Shown piece by piece: positions 25,387 through 33,914 of a stretch of 64,000 nt of DNA. Position numbers and translations under genes: made by a program. The DNA is from Chryseobacterium indologenes (lineage in GTDB: Bacteria; Bacteroidota; Bacteroidia; Flavobacteriales; Weeksellaceae). The stretch is taken from positions 1 to 64,000 of the forward strand of contig DJTE01000009.1 of assembly GCA_002439165.1 (NCBI GenBank). The letters are read 5' to 3'. Below the pieces are notes generated by a model, which saw only the letters and a program-made list of their open reading frames with translations, searched no databases and was not told where the DNA came from. Position 1 is the first letter of the stretch. Each line of letters opens with the position of its first letter.

Positions 25387-25737
25387 ATGTTAATAGAAGT
25401 TTTCAAGTCTAAGATCCATAGGGTGAGAGTTACCGCCTCAGACCTTAATTATATTGGAAGTATAACGATTGATGAAGATCTTATTGAAGCTGCCGGCCTG
25501 GTAGTGGGAGAAAGGGTCTATATTGTCAACGTAAACAACGGAGAGCGCTTTGATACCTATGTGATCAAAGGAAAGAGAAAATCTGGGGAAGTATGTCTTA
25601 ACGGGCCTGCTGCCAGAAAAGTTCAGAAGGATGACATCATCATTATCATCGCTTATGCACAGATGACTCCCGAAGAGGCTAAAACATTCCAGCCGAAAAT
25701 CGTTTTCCCGGATGAAAAAACAAACCTGTTGACGTAA
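25387..25737 (+). CDS. panD: Aspartate 1-decarboxylase proenzyme
   Basis: 116 residues. It makes beta-alanine from aspartate for pantothenate and CoA synthesis. The proenzyme cleaves itself at Gly24-Ser25 in LNYIGSITIDE, and Ser25 becomes the pyruvoyl group. Lys9 in MLIEVFKSKIHRVRVT and Tyr58-type residues (TYVIKGKR) are also in place, as is the LNGPAARKV segment. It ends 3 bases before the flippase-like gene. Confidence 0.96.
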   Translation: MLIEVFKSKIHRVRVTASDLNYIGSITIDEDLIEAAGLVVGERVYIVNVNNGERFDTYVIKGKRKSGEVCLNGPAARKVQKDDIIIIIAYAQMTPEEAKTFQPKIVFPDEKTNLLT

Positions 25738-25740
25738 TCT

Positions 25741-26823
25741 ATGGAGAAGAAATCAGCGAATCCATTAAAATCAATACTCACAATAGTAATATCGCTTGCT
25801 TTTGCAGGCTTTTTTTTATGGCTGGCTTTAAGAGGTCTCGATTTTAAGGTGATTCAGAAATCCCTGGCGAAAGCCAACTACCTTTGGGTGCTCTTTGCTT
25901 CCGTTTTCGGTATTCTGGCCTACTGGTTCAGAGCGGTCCGCTGGAATCTGATGCTGGAGCCTATGGGACACACAATTTCCAACTCCAATTCCCTTTGGTC
26001 CATATCATTTGGCTATCTGATGAACCTTACCATTCCCCGAAGTGGCGAACTGGCCAGGGCGACGGCCTTATATAGCGTGGAAAAAGTTCCCGTAGATAAA
26101 TCTTTCGGAACAATTATTCTTGAAAGAGTGGTAGACCTTATATGTATGTTTGCGTTTTTGCTATTAACCCTGATTTTTAAGTTTAATGCAATCAGCTCTT
26201 TCTATGATTTTGTAACGGATAAAAAAGATGAGAAAGAAAAATTTGTTCCTAATTTTTTTGAGAAACAAATGATGAAGTTGGGAGTGAACGATTTTGATTC
26301 CTTTTATTTATATATGAAAATTGCTTTGGTAATATTGGCTCTGGCAGGTTTAGGGCTTCTTTATAAATATAAGAAAGAAAAGCTGATCAGTTTTGGAAAA
26401 GGAATTCTTCAGGGGCTGACAACTATTTTTAAACTGAAGCAGAAAGGAAAATTCATTCTTTATACTTTAGGAATCTGGATATCTTATTATTTTGCGGCCT
26501 ATCTGGTGTGTTTTGCCCTTCCGGAAACCTCAGATTTTACTATTGCAGATGGATTTTTCATCATTGTGGTGGGTACTTTGGGGATGATTATTCCTGCGAG
26601 TGGAGGCATCGGCGCATTTAATCTGGCAATGAAGTACGGATTTATGGCTCTGTTTATTTCAATGGGGAAAAGTGCAGACCTGGGAGGCGAAATGGGACTT
26701 ACCTATTCATTTATTTCACTGCCGCTTCAGATTACCATCATGCTGGTCATGGGGCTTATCTCTATTCCTATGCTGGCAAGAGCAAGAAATAAGGCCGTTT
26801 CCGACAAAGAATTCAAAAATTAG
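25741..26823 (+). CDS. Lysylphosphatidylglycerol synthase TM-like (UPF0104) membrane protein
   Basis: 360 residues with about eight membrane segments. WFRAVRWNLMLEPMG, NLTIPRSGELARATALY and GMIIPASGGIGAFNLAMKYG are signature segments of the flippase-like, AglD/MprF transmembrane family. No lysyl-transferase domain is attached, so it may move a lipid or glycolipid across the inner membrane (inference). It is probably co-transcribed with panD after a 3-base gap, which does not by itself imply a shared pathway. Confidence 0.85.
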   Translation: MEKKSANPLKSILTIVISLAFAGFFLWLALRGLDFKVIQKSLAKANYLWVLFASVFGILAYWFRAVRWNLMLEPMGHTISNSNSLWSISFGYLMNLTIPRSGELARATALYSVEKVPVDKSFGTIILERVVDLICMFAFLLLTLIFKFNAISSFYDFVTDKKDEKEKFVPNFFEKQMMKLGVNDFDSFYLYMKIALVILALAGLGLLYKYKKEKLISFGKGILQGLTTIFKLKQKGKFILYTLGIWISYYFAAYLVCFALPETSDFTIADGFFIIVVGTLGMIIPASGGIGAFNLAMKYGFMALFISMGKSADLGGEMGLTYSFISLPLQITIMLVMGLISIPMLARARNKAVSDKEFKN

Positions 26824-26853
26824 ATCACTGTATTTTAATACGGTATAATATAG

Positions 26854-26880
26854 AGTCCGGTTTTTAAACCGGACTTTTTT
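26854..26880 (+). terminator. Intrinsic terminator after panD and the flippase-like gene
   Basis: AGTCCGGTTT / AAACCGGACT stem followed by T residues. Confidence 0.9.
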
Positions 26881-26923
26881 ATGTCCGCACAGCCTGTAAA
26901 ATGAAACTTTATCTGTTTTATAC

Positions 26924-26954
26924 TGTGACATTTATTTTTTTATGTATAAATTTG
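26924..26954 (+). promoter_or_regulatory. Candidate promoter of the Ter module
   Basis: TGTG (26924-26927), 19 bases, TAAATTTG (26947-26954). The -7 box is consensus and the upstream element one base off TTTG. Transcription would begin ~50 bases before the first terD. Confidence 0.5.
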
Positions 26955-27011
26955 GTCAATTCACAAATCAAATCTATCTTAATCGAAAAATAATTAATAA
27001 TCTAAAACACT

Positions 27012-27587
27012 ATGGCAATTAATTTACAGAAAGGACAGAAAATCGAAATCGGACTGACTAAAATGACGATAGGACTGGGCTGGGACCCGAATGAAGGAAC
27101 AGGATTCGACTTTGATCTGGATGCTTCTGCTATCATGATTGACTCCAACAGAAAACTGGTAAGTGAGGAATGTTTCGTATTCTATAATAATCTGCAGTCT
27201 CCGGATGGGGCTTTAACGCACACAGGTGATGACCCGAACGGTAAAAACAGTGACGGTGACGATGACGAAGCCATCATTGTAGATCTTGAAAAAGTAGATT
27301 CCAGAGTAGAGGAAATTCTTTTCGTAGTAACCATCGAAGATTTTGAAAGAAGAAAACAGAACTTCGGACAAGTGAGAAATTCTTATATCAGAATTGTTGA
27401 TAACAGCTCCAATCAGGAAATCGCAAAATACGAACTGGATGAAGATTTCTCAATAGAAACAGGCGTAGAATTCGGAAGACTGTACAAAAGAAGCGGAAGC
27501 TGGAAATTTGAAGCTTCGGGAATCGGTTACAGAGCAGACCTCGGATTCTTCCTTGAAAAATATTATAACGGACAAATCATTAAGTAA
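27012..27587 (+). CDS. TerD family protein, first copy
   Basis: 191 residues, a single TerD beta-sandwich. It starts MAINLQKGQKIEIGLTKMTI, the family opening. The two acidic Ca2+-binding segments are evident: FDFDLDASAIMID and KNSDGDDDEAIIVDL. TerD proteins are cytoplasmic or membrane-associated calcium-binding proteins of Ter (tellurite and stress) systems. First gene of a six-gene co-directional run of TerD, TerY-like, phosphatase and kinase genes. Confidence 0.93.
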   Translation: MAINLQKGQKIEIGLTKMTIGLGWDPNEGTGFDFDLDASAIMIDSNRKLVSEECFVFYNNLQSPDGALTHTGDDPNGKNSDGDDDEAIIVDLEKVDSRVEEILFVVTIEDFERRKQNFGQVRNSYIRIVDNSSNQEIAKYELDEDFSIETGVEFGRLYKRSGSWKFEASGIGYRADLGFFLEKYYNGQIIK

Positions 27588-27606
27588 AATAGATAAAACT
27601 ATAACT

Positions 27607-28281
27607 ATGGCAATTAATTTACAAAAAGGTCAAACCATTGATTTAAGAAAAAATGACCGGGGAGAAAGTGTGTATGACCTGTCGAAAGTAACGATCGGTT
27701 TAGGCTGGGACGTCAGAAAACAGGGCGGAGGTTTCTTCGGAAAGCTCTTCAGTAAAGAACCCGAATACGACCTTGATGCAATCGCATTTCTTTTAGATGG
27801 CAACGGAAAAGTAGCCAATCTCGGAAAAACAGTTCAGACTCAGGACGGAAGGCAGATCGCTCTTTATCAGGGAGATGTTGTTTTCTTTAACTCTATGCAG
27901 CATCCAAGCGGAAACGTATGGCTTACCGGAGACAACAGAACCGGAGCAGGAGACGGAGACGATGAGCAGATCATTGTAAAACTGGATCAGCTGGACGAAA
28001 GCTACCAAAAAATCCTTTTCCTGGTAACCATCTATCAGGGAAGACAGAACAACCAGCACTTCGGAATGATTGAGAATGCCTTCATCAGAGCCGTAGATGC
28101 TAAAGGAAAAGAAATTACCAAATACAGCCTTTCCGGAGATTCAAGTATGAACGGAATGTGCGCAATGGTCTTTGCAGAAGCTTACCGTCATAACGGTGAC
28201 TGGAAATTCCGTGCAATAGGAGATCCGCACCCGACAGATAATTTTATAGAAATTCTGAAGCAGTACGCATACAGCAATTAA
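27607..28281 (+). CDS. TerD family protein, second copy with an insertion
   Basis: 224 residues from the ATG at 27607; the longer upstream frame overlaps the first terD and is artefactual. It shares MAINLQKGQTIDL with its neighbour but has an extra loop (RKQGGGFFGKLFSKEPE) before the first acidic segment YDLDAIAFLLD. The second acidic segment is GAGDGDDEQIIVKL. The two copies look like a tandem duplication that diverged, probably paralogues with distinct partners. 19 bases separate them. Confidence 0.93.
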   Translation: MAINLQKGQTIDLRKNDRGESVYDLSKVTIGLGWDVRKQGGGFFGKLFSKEPEYDLDAIAFLLDGNGKVANLGKTVQTQDGRQIALYQGDVVFFNSMQHPSGNVWLTGDNRTGAGDGDDEQIIVKLDQLDESYQKILFLVTIYQGRQNNQHFGMIENAFIRAVDAKGKEITKYSLSGDSSMNGMCAMVFAEAYRHNGDWKFRAIGDPHPTDNFIEILKQYAYSN

Positions 28282-28303
28282 ATAAACCTTCTATATAACT
28301 TAA

Positions 28304-28342
28304 AAGCCGGCAGAGAACAGTAAAATACTTCCCTGCCGGCTT
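28304..28342 (+). other. GC-rich hairpin between terD and the first VWA gene
   Basis: AAGCCGGCAG / CTGCCGGCTT, a perfect 10-bp stem with a ~19-base loop, 22 bases after the terD stop. No T tract follows, so it may be an mRNA processing or stability element rather than a terminator. It could uncouple TerD levels from the downstream signalling genes. Confidence 0.6.
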
Positions 28343-28369
28343 CAGAATTAATATTTGTCTTACAATACA

Positions 28370-29008
28370 ATGACCAGAAGATTATTAGCATACTTTTTAC
28401 TGGATACCTCCGGTTCTATGAACGGAGAGCCTATCCAGGCACTTAATAACGGGTTCAACGGGCTGATCAGCATGCTTAGGGCAGATCCCCAGGCTATGGA
28501 CAGCCTTCACCTGAGTGTCATCACTTTCGACAGGGAAGTTAAAAATATCATCCCGCTGATTGATCTTGCGAGTTTCTACCCGATGGAAATCACCTGTCCG
28601 GACAGTGGTCCTACCCACACGGGAGCCGCATTGGAAATGGTTTCCGAACTCGTTCAGAAAGAGCTGGTAAAAGGTTCCGCAGACGGAAAAGGAGACTGGC
28701 AGCCGTTACTGTTTATATTCACCGACGGAAAACCGTCTGATATTCAGAAATACCGGCAGATGATCCCCGTGATCAGAGGACTTGAATTTGGTGCTATCGT
28801 AGGCTGTGCAGCAGGACCTAAAGCAGATGAACAGTTTCTGAAAGAACTTACTGATCATGTGGTAAAGCTGGATACAACAGATGCAATTACGCTTTCTTCT
28901 TTCTTCAGATGGGTAAGTTCTTCCATTACACAGGGAGGGCATTCCCAGAATACAGGAGAAAATGTCACGCTTCCGCCGCCGCCTTCAGAGCTTAATATTA
29001 TTATTTAA
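28370..29008 (+). CDS. TerY-like von Willebrand factor A (VWA) protein
   Basis: 212 residues from MTRRLLAYFLLD at 28370; a TTG five codons upstream is in frame. The metal-ion-dependent adhesion site is complete: DTSGSM (D12, S14, S16), the Thr in SGPTHTGAAL and the Asp in FIFTDGKPSD. TerY-type VWA proteins act as protein-binding scaffolds within Ter systems in the cytoplasm. It lacks the Cys-rich tail of the next gene, and the two probably form a pair. Confidence 0.9.
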   Translation: MTRRLLAYFLLDTSGSMNGEPIQALNNGFNGLISMLRADPQAMDSLHLSVITFDREVKNIIPLIDLASFYPMEITCPDSGPTHTGAALEMVSELVQKELVKGSADGKGDWQPLLFIFTDGKPSDIQKYRQMIPVIRGLEFGAIVGCAAGPKADEQFLKELTDHVVKLDTTDAITLSSFFRWVSSSITQGGHSQNTGENVTLPPPPSELNIII

Positions 29009-29029
29009 TTACGTCTTTACACTATAATC

Positions 29030-30073
29030 ATGAGAAGACTGCCGATTTATTTTTTGGTTGATGTCTCCGAATCTATGGTAGGAGAACCTATCGAACAGGT
29101 ACAGGAAGGTATTGCCAATATCATCAGAGAATTAAAAAAAGATCCGTATTCATTAGAAACGGTTTACATTTCAGTGATCGGTTTTGCCGGAGAAGCTGAA
29201 GTTATTACTCCGCTTCAGGACATCATCAGCTTTTATCCTCCTAAAATTCCGATCGGAAGCGGAACTTCACTGTCCCAGGGGCTGATCAAAGTAATGGACT
29301 GTATAGACCGGGATATTGTGAAAACTACCTATGAAAGAAAAGGAGACTGGAAACCTATTGTTTTTCTGTTTACAGACGGGGTTCCGACAGACGATGCTAC
29401 CAAAGCGATAGAAAGATGGAATACCAAATACAACGGAAAGGCCAATACCATTGCCGTATCTATAGGGGAAAATACCAATTACAAACTGCTCGGTTCCTTA
29501 GCTGAAAACGTATTGCTTTTCAACAACTCCGATGAAAACTCCTATAAAGAATTCTTCAGATGGGTGACAGATTCCATTAAAACGACCAGCCAGAGTGTAA
29601 CCGAAGCCAATAAAGAAGGTATCAATCTTTCAAAGATCGATTCTGTTATTCTGGAAAAAGTAGATCCTGAAATGGAACAGAAATTTCCGGATAATAACTT
29701 TGTGGTGCTGAACGGAAAATGTTCGGAAACAGAAAAACTATACCTGATGAAGTTCAAAAAAGCTTTTACAGATTCAGGAATTATGGGAATGTCCACCAGG
29801 TATTACAAGCTGGATGGTGCCTATAAAATTGATGAAAAAGCATATATGAGACTTTCTTCATCTCAGAGAAACAACCTGAAGATTTCCATTGAAGAACTGC
29901 AGGGCGGAACGTCCTGTCCCCACTGTGCCAATCCTATTGCACTGGCTACCTGTTCCTGTGGAGGAATTCACTGCCTGAAGGGAGAAGGATATAACAAATG
30001 TCCCTGGTGCGGAACATCCGATCACTACGGATTCTCCAGCGGAGGTTTTGATATAAACAGAACATTGGGCTAG
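29030..30073 (+). CDS. TerY-like VWA protein with C-terminal zinc-binding (TerY-C) domain
   Basis: 347 residues. The N-terminal ~200 form a VWA domain with MIDAS DVSESM (D11, S13, S15) and LFTDGVPTDD. A linker follows, then from ~295 a Cys/His cluster: CPHCANPIALATCSCGG, HCLKGEG and CPWCGT. That matches the TerY-C metal-binding domain of TerY proteins linked with a phosphatase and a kinase. Position between the simpler VWA gene and the PP2C gene supports the TerY-phosphatase-kinase triad assignment. Confidence 0.9.
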   Translation: MRRLPIYFLVDVSESMVGEPIEQVQEGIANIIRELKKDPYSLETVYISVIGFAGEAEVITPLQDIISFYPPKIPIGSGTSLSQGLIKVMDCIDRDIVKTTYERKGDWKPIVFLFTDGVPTDDATKAIERWNTKYNGKANTIAVSIGENTNYKLLGSLAENVLLFNNSDENSYKEFFRWVTDSIKTTSQSVTEANKEGINLSKIDSVILEKVDPEMEQKFPDNNFVVLNGKCSETEKLYLMKFKKAFTDSGIMGMSTRYYKLDGAYKIDEKAYMRLSSSQRNNLKISIEELQGGTSCPHCANPIALATCSCGGIHCLKGEGYNKCPWCGTSDHYGFSSGGFDINRTLG

Positions 30074-30086
30074 CATCAGAAACAAT

Positions 30087-31388
30087 ATGGGCAGCATTTT
30101 TTTTAACCATAAAGGGAACGGAGAAGAAGAGGAAGATCCGAAGAAACCTTCCGGAAATGAAGAGATCAGACAGAAAAAAATGATCTCCAACGAGAAAGAA
30201 GAGTTCAGGGATTCTTATCTGGTCCTGAAAAATGCCACATCCAGGCAGTTCTACGAATTCAGTTTTGAGATGGATGATTTTCCCAATATAAGAATCAAAG
30301 CGATCGGAAATATTGAGGAAACCGGACTGAAATTTGAGGAAAACAGAATTACCGGAATTCCGAGAGGCGGCAATGTCTATGATCTGGACATCGAATACTG
30401 TCATATCCGGGACGAAAACTGTTCAGATACAAAAAGAGTTCAGCTGTATGTAAATGCCGATCCCAAAGACCTCTGGAAAAATATTCCGGGTGATACCAAT
30501 GCTGTTTTCTACAAGCCGGATGAAGTTTCACTGAAAGGAACTTTTCTGGATAAGAAAATAGTAGCAGCTTCCAAAAGAGGCCGCTCACATGCACATGACG
30601 GACGTTTCAGGGAAGATGATTTTGCTGTAAATGAACTTTCCGGAGGATGGAATATTGTTTCCGTATCGGATGGAGCCGGATCCGCAGAAATGGCCAGAGA
30701 AGGTTCCAGGCTGGCCGTACATTCAGTGAATGCGTTTTTTGGTTCGGAGGCAACACTGAATGAGCTTGAAAAGAATATAAAGATTATTTATAATGCTGTG
30801 TCCGGAGTACATTCGGAAGCAGAAAAGAATATTACCGGAATCCTGTCTGAAAGCGTAAAGGAGGTATATAAAGCTTTGGATAAAACAGCCTCAGAACATT
30901 CGCTGTCCATCAAAGATTTCCATGCCACGCTGATCTTTGCGCTGGCTAAAAAGTTTGATTTCGGATATATTTTCCTGACCTTTGGAGTAGGAGACTGCCC
31001 GATCAATCTCATCAGTCCTGATTTTTCCGAAGTAAAGCTCTTAAACCGGATGGATGTGGGAGAATTCAGCGGAGGTACCCGTTTTATTACCATGGATGAG
31101 ATTTTCAATGATCAGATGATTTCCCGTTTCGGAATGACCTGTGTGAATGATTTTTCCTATCTGGTATTGATGACCGACGGGATTTACGATCCGAAATTCA
31201 TGACGGAAAATAAACTCGAAGACCTGGAAAGCTGGAAGACTTTTTTTAGCGACCTCAACGGAAATAATGATGACCGTGCAAAGGTTGACTTTATCAACGA
31301 TGAAGATATTGACCGCCAGCTTCTGCAGTGGGCTGATTTCTGGAGCAGAGGAAATCACGACGACAGAACCCTGGCCATAATCTATTAA
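30087..31388 (+). CDS. PP2C-type Ser/Thr phosphatase with N-terminal beta-rich domain
   Basis: 433 residues. Residues ~30-140 look like an Ig or cadherin-type beta domain (FYEFSFEMDDFPNIRIKAIG, GIPRGGNVYDLDIEY). From ~165 a PP2C domain carries its metal ligands: GRFREDDFAV, VSVSDGAGSAEMA, FGVGDCPINLI, LMTDGIYD and the closing HDDRTLAI. It should remove phosphate from proteins modified by the adjacent kinase. It is the phosphatase member of the triad, 13 bases after the VWA gene and 4 before the kinase. Confidence 0.88.
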   Translation: MGSIFFNHKGNGEEEEDPKKPSGNEEIRQKKMISNEKEEFRDSYLVLKNATSRQFYEFSFEMDDFPNIRIKAIGNIEETGLKFEENRITGIPRGGNVYDLDIEYCHIRDENCSDTKRVQLYVNADPKDLWKNIPGDTNAVFYKPDEVSLKGTFLDKKIVAASKRGRSHAHDGRFREDDFAVNELSGGWNIVSVSDGAGSAEMAREGSRLAVHSVNAFFGSEATLNELEKNIKIIYNAVSGVHSEAEKNITGILSESVKEVYKALDKTASEHSLSIKDFHATLIFALAKKFDFGYIFLTFGVGDCPINLISPDFSEVKLLNRMDVGEFSGGTRFITMDEIFNDQMISRFGMTCVNDFSYLVLMTDGIYDPKFMTENKLEDLESWKTFFSDLNGNNDDRAKVDFINDEDIDRQLLQWADFWSRGNHDDRTLAIIY

Positions 31389-31392
31389 AAAC

Positions 31393-32904
31393 ATGAAAAA
31401 GACCGTTAGGGTTGTCTCTATCTTAGACTCAGCCAAATCTTATGAATATGTAGATGAAAATCCCATCCGCGGAGGAGTAAAAGATGTTTACTTTTCTCCC
31501 GGAAGAGATTACGTCGTAGCCTTCTACCGGAATCCTATCGATGCCGGGCAGAAAGAACGTATCATGCGCATCGTATCTACCTATCTCGGAAATATACAGA
31601 ACGGAACCTCATCAGAATACTTTTTGAACGAAATATTCAGATGGCCGTATGATATTGTGGAAAAAGGAAAACTTACAGGAATCGTCGTTCCTGTGTATCA
31701 TAATAAATTCTTCTTTGCCAAAGGATATATCGGTTCAGATAATATCCGGGGTGAGGATAAAGTGGGAAAATGGTTTACCTCTCCCATGTTCAGAAACCAG
31801 CAGTATCCGCTAAGACTCGACCAGTCGGAGCTCGGTGACTGGCTGAGCTATTTTCAGATCGCCATCAATATCAGCCGGGGCGTAAAAAAACTTCACCAGA
31901 TGGGGCTGGCTCATTCCGATCTTTCTTATAATAATATCCTGGTGGATCCGGTAACGAAATCAGCCTGTATCATTGATATAGACGGATTGGTAGTGCCGAA
32001 ACTATTCCCTCCGGAAGTAATCGGAACCGCGGATTTTATCGCTCCTGAAGTGCTGAAGACCAAACATCTGAATATTCAGGATCCAGGAAGACACCTGCCC
32101 AATCAGAAAACAGACCTTCATGCCCTGGCAGCCCTGATCTACATGTATCTGCTGAGAAGACATCCGCTGAGAGGCGGAAAAATATGGGACCTGGACTCTG
32201 AAAAAGATGAAATACTCTCTATGGGAGAAAAAGCGACGTTTGTAGAACATCCTGAGGATTCTGTAAACCATGTAAAACCTGACCATCTGAAAAAATGGGA
32301 AACATTCTGGGGAGATCCTCAGAAAATTCCATATACCATTACCGGGCCTTATCTTTCCGAACTGTTCAAAAAAGCTTTTGTAGAAGGACTTCATGAGCCT
32401 ATAAGACGCCCTCTGGCCAATGAATGGGAAACAGCCCTGCTGAAAACCGTAGACCTGATACAACCCTGCCATAATCCGGCCTGTACGGAAAAATGGTATG
32501 TCTTTGATAATACCAGTAATCCGAAATGTCCGTTCTGCGGTACTCCTCACCGGGGAACGCTTCCTGTACTGGATCTGTATTTTAAATTTGATGATGAGGT
32601 ATGGAAACCGGAAAACCACAGATTGATGGTGTATAATAACCAGTATCTTTTCAAATGGCATGTCTCCCGGAAAGTAATCCGAAACGAAAATCTTACGATG
32701 CAGGATAAAATGCCCGTAGGATATTTTACCTTTCATCAGGGGAAATGGGTATTGGTGAATCAGAGCCTGACTTCCATGAAAGACGTTACAGAACAGAAAG
32801 AAATTCCACCAGGGTCTATGACAGAACTTACAGATGGCAAAAAGATCCTCTTATCCGCAGAAGAAGGAGGAAGGCTGATCTATGTAACGCTGGCGAATCA
32901 ATAA
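31393..32904 (+). CDS. Divergent Ser/Thr protein kinase of the Ter triad, with zinc ribbon
   Basis: 503 residues. The catalytic loop HSDLSYNNIL (Asp176) and the magnesium loop DIDG (Asp195, in place of DFG) are clear, followed by the activation segment and ADFIAPEVL. In the N-lobe the strand YVVAFYRNP stands where VAIK usually gives the lysine, so ATP anchoring is unusual. A zinc ribbon (CHNPACTEKW, then CPFCGTPHRG) follows near 355-390, then a beta-rich C-terminal ~110 residues of unknown fold. It is the kinase partner of the PP2C phosphatase. No terminator hairpin is visible after it. Confidence 0.85.
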   Translation: MKKTVRVVSILDSAKSYEYVDENPIRGGVKDVYFSPGRDYVVAFYRNPIDAGQKERIMRIVSTYLGNIQNGTSSEYFLNEIFRWPYDIVEKGKLTGIVVPVYHNKFFFAKGYIGSDNIRGEDKVGKWFTSPMFRNQQYPLRLDQSELGDWLSYFQIAINISRGVKKLHQMGLAHSDLSYNNILVDPVTKSACIIDIDGLVVPKLFPPEVIGTADFIAPEVLKTKHLNIQDPGRHLPNQKTDLHALAALIYMYLLRRHPLRGGKIWDLDSEKDEILSMGEKATFVEHPEDSVNHVKPDHLKKWETFWGDPQKIPYTITGPYLSELFKKAFVEGLHEPIRRPLANEWETALLKTVDLIQPCHNPACTEKWYVFDNTSNPKCPFCGTPHRGTLPVLDLYFKFDDEVWKPENHRLMVYNNQYLFKWHVSRKVIRNENLTMQDKMPVGYFTFHQGKWVLVNQSLTSMKDVTEQKEIPPGSMTELTDGKKILLSAEEGGRLIYVTLANQ

Positions 32905-33200
32905 TGTTTCATATTACTATTCAGGCGGATTATCGTTCAACTCTATTGAATAAATTCTGCAAACTACATTAAACGATTTTTAGAGGAGATTTTTATGGTC
33001 TCGCTGATTTTGCAGATTATGCAGATTTTTGTTGGAAAAACACAAGGTCGCAGGAATTATTTTATAAGTTGTATAAAGGCGCAATGATTTTATCTCCGAT
33101 AAAATTCTTACCGGCGAATATATAAAAATCGTAGATTTTTAGAAACTTAGGTGAGCTTAGTTTTTCACTGATGTACAGTTTTTTGGATTTTATAGCTTGC

Positions 33201-33220
33201 TGTATAAGTTTTGGCTAAAG
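33201..33220 (-). repeat. Dispersed intergenic repeat A, copy 2 (inverted)
   Basis: Exact reverse complement of 19200-19219. Confidence 0.75.
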
Positions 33221-33243
33221 CGAATGGAGTGTTTTTTTATTAT

Positions 33244-33352
33244 TTAAACTCAGTTCATGATAAGAATGTCTGATGGATGCAGGTTTGAAACTGTATGATG
33301 GAAGAAATAAGTTGTGGAAGTCATTAACAATGCGTATTAATCTATTTTTATT
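33244..33352 (+). repeat. Dispersed intergenic repeat C, long copy 2
   Basis: Direct, degenerate copy of 24381-24480, beginning AACTCAGTTCATGATAAG. Confidence 0.6.
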
Positions 33353-33384
33353 TAATTTGATTTTCTGGTGACTTTCAATAAATA

Positions 33385-33452
33385 TAACTGAAATTAACTT
33401 CCAGCCTCCTTCTTCCATCATTCAGCCTTTTACATTTAAACTCCTTAACCAG
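33385..33452 (-). repeat. Dispersed intergenic repeat B, copy 2 (inverted)
   Basis: The reverse complement aligns along ~67 bases with 19275-19341. Shared blocks include GGTTAAGGAG and TGGAAGTTA. Confidence 0.75.
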
Positions 33453-33876
33453 AACCAATATCAAAAGACGGGAACAGTTTTAAATATGAAGGAAAAAATC
33501 CTTTTAATAATGCAAAGTAATAATGCGGTTGCTGACACAAACAACTTGTTTTTCAGCAATCAAATTTAAACCATACAACATTTGGGATGATGTATCATTT
33601 ATTTTGATGATAGTTTCAATGCTTATTTTGCATGTTGATTTCTCATATTATCTGTTATATATTTTGAAACTTGTTACAGACAGGCTAGAAAGGAATCTTA
33701 ACAAGGAAAATACTTAATGGCTCAAAACCTGTTTTTAATGCGACAGGTTTTGTCGTTTTGAAACAATAGATTTGCATTAAACTAAAATTTAAAGCCAATG
33801 AGAGATAAAAACACTAACAAGTGATAAAATTCATATTAAATCTATTTAATGGAATTTTAATAACTGTTAAAAGTGT

Positions 33877-33884
33877 TAAATTTG
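33877..33884 (+). promoter_or_regulatory. -7 box of the RHS island operon
   Basis: TAAATTTG matching TAnnTTTG, 30 bases before the ATG at 33915. It is the only clear promoter element before the three-gene block ending at 42382. Confidence 0.5.
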
Positions 33885-33914
33885 CAAAGCTACATTAACT
33901 AACAACATAAATAG

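Larger units (their letters stand above)
32905..33876. other. 970-base intergenic gap with degenerate repeats
   Basis: Separates the Ter module from the RHS island. It holds repeat A (33201-33220), repeat C (33244-33352) and repeat B (33385-33452), plus AT-rich filler such as GATTTTGCAGATTATGCAG. A 64-codon hydrophobic frame (33523-33717) has no supporting signal and is not called. Confidence 0.6.

Noticed and set aside
27508..27606. N-terminal extension of the second TerD protein
   Set aside because: It overlaps the first terD coding region in another frame; the family start MAINLQKGQ at 27607 is unambiguous.
33523..33717. 64-codon hydrophobic frame in the 32.9-33.9 kb gap
   Set aside because: It has an ATG but no promoter box, no conserved neighbour and filler-like composition; hydrophobic runs arise easily in AT-rich DNA.
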